Source: Microvelia longipes
Lineage: Eukaryota > Arthropoda > Insecta > Hemiptera > Veliidae
Assembly: GCA_018340805.1 (NCBI GenBank)
Contig: JACMZG010001913.1
Span: forward strand, 41,447,694 to 41,511,693
Direction of reading: 5' to 3'
DNA: 64,000 nucleotides
Within the stretch, counting starts at the first letter, position 1, and each line of letters begins with the position of its first letter. The position numbers were made by a program, and so were the translations under genes. The notes under the pieces were generated by a model that had not been told where the DNA came from, did no database searches, and saw nothing but the letters and a program-made list of their open reading frames with translations. This document shows positions 58,521 through 64,000 of the stretch, piece after piece.

Positions 58521-58950
58521 TGACATAATGTCATGTTCCACTCTGTTTCGTTACCTCTAACTCGTGAGAGCACTGATAGAGCCTGAACTCATGTTTTGCA
58601 AAATTGATGTTCAAATGATAAATCAAATGATATAAGTTTTGCTTGCCAAGAATGATGGCGGTAAGAGAGCACCGCTCGTCCTTGGTAAATACTTAACATT
58701 ATACTTTTCGGAATTTTAATTGTAGGTCAGAGTGAGTTCAGGCTCTGTCAGCGCCCTGATGAGTTAGACGTAACGAAACAGAGTGGGACATGACATTATG
58801 TCGAGCCATCAATGATGACGAATGTCGAATGATAGAACAGTTCCCAGATGTAGCATTGTATTTTACTTGTTATATTTCCTAGTTGACTCTCGCACAATTA
58901 TATTGTGTCCACTATTCATGTTTTGCAAAACTCGCCAGTATCAATAATTA
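58494..58950. mobile_element. Inverted-arm element with hammerhead-like core, second copy
   Basis: Same family as 56,085-56,668 with a reduced left arm (58,494-58,560). The plus strand has CTGATGA (58,756-58,762), a perfect stem II GTTA-GACG-TAAC, GAAA (58,775-58,778) and C-AGA-G stem III, but H17 is G, which blocks cleavage in known hammerheads. Confidence 0.7.
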
Positions 58951-59146
58951 TAAACTTAACTGTTTTACATAATATGCATTGTATGGTACAATATATATTA
59001 TATGTGTTTTTGGTATGGTATGTATATACTATAGTATATACATATACTACATATGTACTGTGGTATAGTATTTAGCGAATATTCATAATATACGCAGCTG
59101 TGGCAAGGTAAGAGCTTTCACACACACACATATACACACAGATATA

Positions 59147-59147
<1 letters not shown>

Positions 59148-59220
<73 letters not shown>
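59148..59220. repeat. (TA)n microsatellite
   Basis: TA tract with a few AATATA breaks, preceded by a short cacacaca segment. Confidence 0.9.
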
Positions 59221-59420
59221 AGAGGGTCAATCTGCATTATGAATCCATCGGTTATAGCTGATAGTAAAATTTTTGTAAAACCATGTACTTAAAATTTTAA
59301 CAAGACTGGCAATTTAAAAAATATTGAAAATACTAAACACGTGTGGTAGATTGACCCTTTTTGCCTTCCGGTGAAAATGTGGGATTTTGGAAATATTTTA
59401 GGGTCAATCTACCATCATAT
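59221..59420. repeat. AGGGTCAATCT inverted and direct repeats
   Basis: gagggtcaatctgc (59,222) faces gtagattgaccctt (59,345), and a third copy, agggtcaatctacc, is at 59,400. Possibly a small TIR element beside the microsatellite. Confidence 0.5.
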
Positions 59421-59696
59421 TATAATAAAATATATAATAATTATAAAATCAGGTATTTGTTCGCAGATTTTAATTAACAATTGTTTTAGCCTAATTGTTT
59501 ATTATCATTAATTACCAGTCTAATTATAATTAAAAGGGGTTTTTTTATTAAACAATGAAATCAAAATGTTTCCATGTAAGGAAACAGTAAAAAAAAGTTA
59601 TTTTTTATCCTTCATTTATTTTAAACAATAATTAGGATGCACCTTTTGTACGCAAAACTATTTTCATGCTTATACAATTTGCCCCATGTCTGACCT

Positions 59697-60232
59697 AAAA
59701 GAGATCGTACCAAACTCCGGAGGTCTCCTTCTGCCTTCTGAATTCGTAACCAAACTCCGGAGGTCCTTCTGATTTGTACCAACTCCGAGGTAATTCGTAC
59801 CAAACTCCGGAATTCGTACCAACTCCGGAGGTCTGTTTCTGAATTCGTACCAAACTCCGGAGGTCTGTCCTTCTGAATTCGTACCAAACTCCGGAGGTCT
59901 GTCCTTCTGAATTCGTACCAAACTCCGGAGGTCTGTCCTTCTGAATTCGTATTCCGGAGGTCTGTCCTTACTGAATTCGTACCAAACTCCGGAGGTCTGT
60001 CCTTCTGAATTCGTACCAAACTCCGGAGGTCTGTCCTTCTGAATTTACTGTAATTCGTACCAACCTCCGGAGGTCTGTCCTCTGACCCAAACACCGGAGG
60101 TCTGTCCTTCTGAATTCGTACCAAACACCGGAGGTCTGTCCTCTGAATTCGTACCAAAACTCCGGAGGTCTGTCCTTCTGAATTCGTACCAAACACCGGA
60201 GGTCTGTCCTTCTGAATTCGTACCAAACGTAT
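59697..60232. repeat. 34-bp minisatellite, about 16 units
   Basis: The unit contains gaattcgtaccaaactccgg and aggtctgtccttct. Most units are 34 bp, some shortened. Minus-strand frames up to 201 codons run through it only because of the repeat. Confidence 0.95.
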
Positions 60233-60536
60233 TTACTTTTGCATTAAAAGATACCTTTTATTCACCAACAAAATCAAAACATAATAAACTTGCACCAGGT
60301 CTGCCCTTAACCAATTCTTTCATCAAGAATCATGACCAGAAGTCACTACTTTGCCATTTAATGATCCCTGTCATATTGTAACTGAATATATAACATAACA
60401 CTCTGGCTCCATGCCTGGCTCTACAGAGATCTTTTATTCTAAATCTAGATGATAAGTAACTGCTTCATCCCAGAATGAGAAATTTACTTATTGAAACTAA
60501 AAGATAACCTAATAACTATGCTCAGGTCTGCCCTTC

Positions 60537-60760
60537 AACAAGAGGCCTTTAGCCTCTTGGCTAAACGCAAGAGGCGTTGGCGCTGAGGGCCGCATCGCGC
60601 CCCTCGTGCCTCCTTCCCTACATGGTTTTTGTACTTTATCAGTTCTTCATATGACTGCTTTAAGTGGCACACTGCCTCGATATAAGGGAATTTTCAAATG
60701 TTTTAGTCAAATAACATGATTTTTTCACATTATCAATAATGACATAATGTTATGTTTGAC
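60537..60760 (+). repeat. Repeat starting caacaagaggcc, copy 2
   Basis: Matches 58,268-58,520 (gaggcctttagcctcttgg, ggccgcatcgcgcc, catggtttttgtactttatcag). Ends near a catgataatgtcatg-like phrase. Confidence 0.65.
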
Positions 60761-61044
60761 ATATATATGTCAATAAATAAAACCAGAACTGATACTGATA
60801 CTATCAGTATCAGTAACTTCGTTTTTTTGTGAGCCATACATAGTATATTTGTAAAAAATGTCAGCCACTCTAAACACTATACGAAGATTTGTGATTTTTT
60901 AAAATGTTTGTGGGGTCATTATTGTTAGTTAATGACGTTGCACATATTTCATAAACAATAGGGTTCGAGGAATTAACAAGGTTGATTTTTGTACTGTGTT
61001 TCAATTCAATTCGTCCAGAGATCGAATTGATGGAGGTATCATTA

Positions 61045-61180
61045 TTAATAGGAGTCTCAAATCTATCTTATGGAGATTCTAGTAGGAGTAAGTACAGTTA
61101 TGGCACCATTGAAAAAACTGACACTTCCAGATCCCTTTTATTTAGTGTTTTTTAAGTCCTCCCCCTAAGTATTAGTCTCT
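61045..61180. repeat. Dispersed repeat ending ctaagtattagtctcttt
   Basis: Matches 62,255-62,580 (agtaggaataattacagtt, ctgacacttc-type text). It keeps an uninterrupted aagtattagtctctttg. Confidence 0.65.
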
Positions 61181-61268
61181 TTGATAATAACAAATGCTCA
61201 TGTCCGCATTTCGCGAATACACGTGTTCAACAAACTAATAAAACATTTGTCTACTGTTTTGATTGCAG

Positions 61269-61509
61269 GTTTACTGAAGAAGTTAACCTCGGATGGCTAC
61301 AGAAGAACGAGGCACTAGACCACCCAGGCCCACTTTGGACATAACCGCGGCCACCGATGGTCCTCAGCATTCACCAACAACTTCACCACACACTTACTAT
61401 TATTTTGAAGGAGCTCCTCCCATGACACCTGTTGGAAATGGAAAGGGAGCTCATCTTTTCATGGCTTATCCCAACAAAGCATCAGAGTTTATGTTTAAAC
61501 AATTTGAAG
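61269..61509 (+). CDS. First coding exon of an unrecognised gene
   Basis: An acceptor (gattgcag) ends at 61,268, an ATG lies at 61,293 and a consensus donor (GAAG then gtgagt) follows 61,509. This gives 217 coding bases (72 codons plus one base) after a 24-base 5'UTR. The peptide starts MATEERGTRPPRPTLD, is Pro/Thr/Ser-rich and probably disordered, then has GAPPMTPVGNGKGAHLFMA and FMFKQFE. I do not recognise the family. The composition is more balanced than the flanks, and splice signals plus an early stop after the donor argue for a real exon. It is divergent from Ptpmeg, and later exons must lie beyond 64,000. Confidence 0.72.
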
Positions 61510-61723
61510 GTGAGTTTCATGTTTATCATTTTAAGCTACATTTTTATTAACTTTCAAACGGATTTTTAGCATTTTTTGAACCATCGAAGAATATTTATCA
61601 ACTATAATCCAACCCGTCATGTCTAGGTGACAATCAAAAAGACCAATACTTAGAGGAAGGACACTACAGCTCTTATCATTCCCTGGGCGCTTGATTCCAT
61701 AATTGTATATTGGTGACGTCATT

Positions 61724-61728
<5 letters not shown>

Positions 61729-61783
<55 letters not shown>

Positions 61784-61802
61784 TATATATATAATATATA
61801 TA
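61729..61802. repeat. (TA)n microsatellite
   Basis: TA tract with AATATA breaks, directly followed by a LINE-tail-like segment. Confidence 0.9.
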
Positions 61803-62030
61803 GAAAATAATAATAATCTTTATTTGTATACAACATATAGTTTTTACAAATTATTATGTGCAATAAATGAAAAAAACGTAGTTTAAAAAATCAAACAAGT
61901 CCTCTTAAGTTAAAATAAATAATAATTCATGCAACTCCCCTTGATAAAATAAAATACATAATACAATAAATAAATAAGCTACTTTTATATTTTGATAAAT
62001 CAGCATTAGTAGCGTAATGAAGGGTTAATA
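61803..62030 (-). mobile_element. LINE 3' tail fragment
   Basis: (AAT)n then ctttatttgtatacaacata, the antisense LINE 3' end pattern; no coding part. Confidence 0.45.
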
Positions 62031-62254
62031 GACCTTCTCCTCATAGCGTGAACAGAAAACCAATATAGCTGGCTATTTAATTATATTATTTTTCGACTAT
62101 TTTGTCTTAAATAAAGTGAAATGAATTTAAAGTAAGTTTTAATTATTATCTATCGCATATATTCTTTAATTATCTGTGTTGTTTAATGTGACGTCACTCA
62201 TTAATGCACACCGTTTGTAAGGTGTGCACATTATAAATGTGTGCTTCTATAGGA

Positions 62255-62580
62255 ATTGTACAGGGGTGTGGAGTCTCCAGTCTCTTTTGAGGTAGACTCT
62301 AGTAGGAATAATTACAGTTGTGACATCCAATGAAAACTGTCACACTTCTAGACCCCTTATCACTGTTTTTTTACCTTAGTCCTCCTTCTAAGTATTAGGC
62401 CCGTATTCAAAGACATTTTCCTAACATTTTCCTTACCTAAACCTAACATTTTCCTTAAGGAAAATGTAAAAGCCCTTAAGGAAAATGTTAGGTTTACAGT
62501 TTAGGTAAGGAAAATGTTAGGTTTAGGTAAGGAAAATGTCTTTGAATACGGGCCTTAGTCTCTTTGGGGACAGTACATGT
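62255..62580. repeat. Dispersed repeat, copy carrying the MITE
   Basis: Second copy of the 61,045 repeat; its aagtatta/gtctctttg end is split by the 157-bp MITE at 62,398. Confidence 0.65.
62398..62554. mobile_element. PIF/Harbinger-like MITE, 157 bp, TTA duplication
   Basis: Starts GGCCCGTATTCAAAGACATT and ends with its perfect inverse. TTA flanks it (62,395-62,397 and 62,555-62,557). The inside is tandem aaggaaaatgttaggttt text, itself partly palindromic. Ends and 3-bp TWA target fit PIF/Harbinger. Confidence 0.85.
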
Positions 62581-62593
62581 GCTAACTATTACA

Positions 62594-62745
62594 AATAATA
62601 ATAATGCCCGTTTTGAGCCTTGTGGCTCATCAGGGATAACCCCTGCGGGAACCACCTCGGGTGGTAGAAGCAACCGTTACACTTAAACTGTATTCTAAAG
62701 TTGGCGATAATTTATCTCAACAATAATCTTCTATAAACTGAGAGC
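62594..62745 (-). mobile_element. tRNA-derived SINE, copy 7 (head missing)
   Basis: Antisense, (AAT)n at the left, body ccacctcgggtggtag and ggcgataattta, stopping at ctgagagc before the tRNA-related head. Confidence 0.8.
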
Positions 62746-63272
62746 AACTATTATAAATAAACCCTTTAGTTGCATACATATACATTTCTATACAATTGCA
62801 AACCGTCAATGCAATAATCAAATATACAGTTGAAACAATAATTTTAGTGCAAATATAATTAAAAATTAATTGAAAAGAATTCTTCTACCAAATACAAAGG
62901 GTTGTCCAACTGTACCTTTAATTTTATATATGAAGGGCCTCTTGAAAATTATACTACATAACCCCCTCGTGAACAACTCTTCTTATATTTTTACAAAAAC
63001 GCAAATGGGAGATACTGTAGGCAGATTTATCTGAACATATCAAGTTCCACTCACTGTCATGTTCCAAGGACACCTGTTTGTTCCCCTGAAGTTTTTCTTT
63101 TTAATTAACAGGCTTATATTCTTAACTTTTCTTATGAGAGAGACCATGGTGCAGGATATTAGAAATTCACTTCCAAGGTTTTAGTAATTAGAAAGGGCAA
63201 CAGACACGAGTATATAACTTAAGTATTTGTTTGGAAAATCCTGGGTCCTGGATTAAGTTTTTACTTTTCCTC

Positions 63273-64000
63273 ATTTATACCGTAGGTATATAGGAAAAGT
63301 ATTGTGTTTGCAAAAAAAAACCGAAATCGTGATGGCACCGATTACCAAAGTAAGCATCGGTGTATGACAAGTATCCTCTGTTGATTATCAGTTTCAGGTG
63401 TTTTTAAGTCCTCCTGAGTGGTTTTCACTAAAATCTCTTTCTGGATGTGCAAGTGTGTGTGTGTTATCATCGCAGCTCTCTGTGTATTTATGCTAAAAAG
63501 TTTAACTACGTTCAAAAATTAGTCTATAGGTGGTTCTGCTTTCCGGTAAATATTTTTATGACGTCATTAACCCTCAATAATGAGTCAGCGAAAATTGGAA
63601 AAATGTTGCCATCAATTTGAGATTTGCAACGATTGTAGCCATGTATGAGACTCACATTTGGGCCAAGTTTTATCTTATTAACAGCAATCCCTCAAATTTG
63701 TGATATGACTTATGTACGTGTTTTAAAAAAATTGAAAAAAATAGAAAAATAATCCACTTGAGTTAAAATTAGGTATTCGTGTGCAGATTTAGTTAATAAA
63801 TAAGTACACTAAGTTTTGTTTTAATACGACAAGTAATATCCATGATTTTTGTTGGATCATAAGAGTTAAGCAACATTGATTAAAGCCAGTCAGTGCCTGG
63901 ATAAGTGACAGATAGGAAAGAAATTAATTTATTTACTATCTGAGGACGAGCAAAGCGAGTCCGAAGTAGAAAGGATGAGCGTAGTGAATTCAATAGGATG
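63273..64000 (-). repeat. Long copy of the GTACGGGG/GCGAAGCGAG family, cut by the window
   Basis: In reverse it follows 51,211-51,910: gcaaagcgagtccgaag at the right edge, atgatttttgttggatcat in the middle, and cctcctgagtggttttcac with taccgtaggtatatagg at the left. Confidence 0.7.

Larger units (their letters stand above)
61510..64000 (+). other. First intron of the unrecognised gene (to window end)
   Basis: No second exon found. Holds a TA microsatellite (61,729-61,802), a LINE tail, a MITE, a SINE and a long repeat copy. Confidence 0.55.

Noticed and set aside
59621..60226. 201-codon minus-strand frame in the 34-bp minisatellite
   Set aside because: It exists only because the unit lacks stops; the frame rotates with each unit and length variants. 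No splice, start or conserved-domain support.

Overview
This window is AT-rich nuclear DNA of an arthropod, most likely an insect. The evidence is one large spliced gene of the PTPN4/Ptpmeg family with short exons and transposon-filled introns, RNase H-bearing and CR1/Jockey-group LINE relics, tRNA-derived SINEs and many MITEs. I cannot name the order or species.

Layout. Positions 1-15.9 kb are intergenic and hold only relics: LINE fragments (1.5-3.7 kb), TA microsatellites, SINEs and MITEs. Positions 15,952-44,425 on the minus strand hold a complete 18-coding-exon gene for a FERM-FA-PDZ protein tyrosine phosphatase. All splice phases fit, giving 2,709 coding bases (902 residues plus stop). 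Its introns carry an intact-ended 6.6-kb hAT-type element (22,649-29,251, perfect 8-bp target duplication) that itself holds a tandem repeat split by a 4.6-kb LINE. They also carry two sister hAT-type MITEs with perfect 8-bp duplications, SINEs, a 930-bp element with 34-bp perfect terminal inverted repeats, a 0.5-kb fold-back element and a Penelope-type GIY-YIG relic. Positions 44.5-61.3 kb are a transposon-rich interval between two divergently transcribed genes. From 61,269 on the plus strand there is the first coding exon of a second gene, which I do not recognise; its later exons lie outside the window.

The most unusual signal is a set of loci with the hammerhead-ribozyme core (CUGANGA, stem II, GAAA): near 4.4, 7.7-7.9, 54.0, 55.3, 56.2-56.5, 57.2 and 58.8 kb. 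Five loci lie within 5 kb (54.0-58.8 kb), and most are paired head-to-head as inverted arms. The copy at 55,278-55,319 (minus) has all core residues, three possible stems and a UH cleavage position, with one unpaired base at the foot of stem II. The copy at 57,176-57,218 also has a 4-bp stem I and GUC, but a loopless stem III, as expected for a ribozyme that works as a dimer. Penelope-like elements are known to carry hammerheads and a Penelope endonuclease relic is present, so these may be ends of Penelope-like or retrozyme-like elements. That link is inference.

The two genes show no functional relationship in the sequence. The phosphatase is a cortical, FERM-anchored signalling enzyme. The rest of the window is a record of nested transposition.
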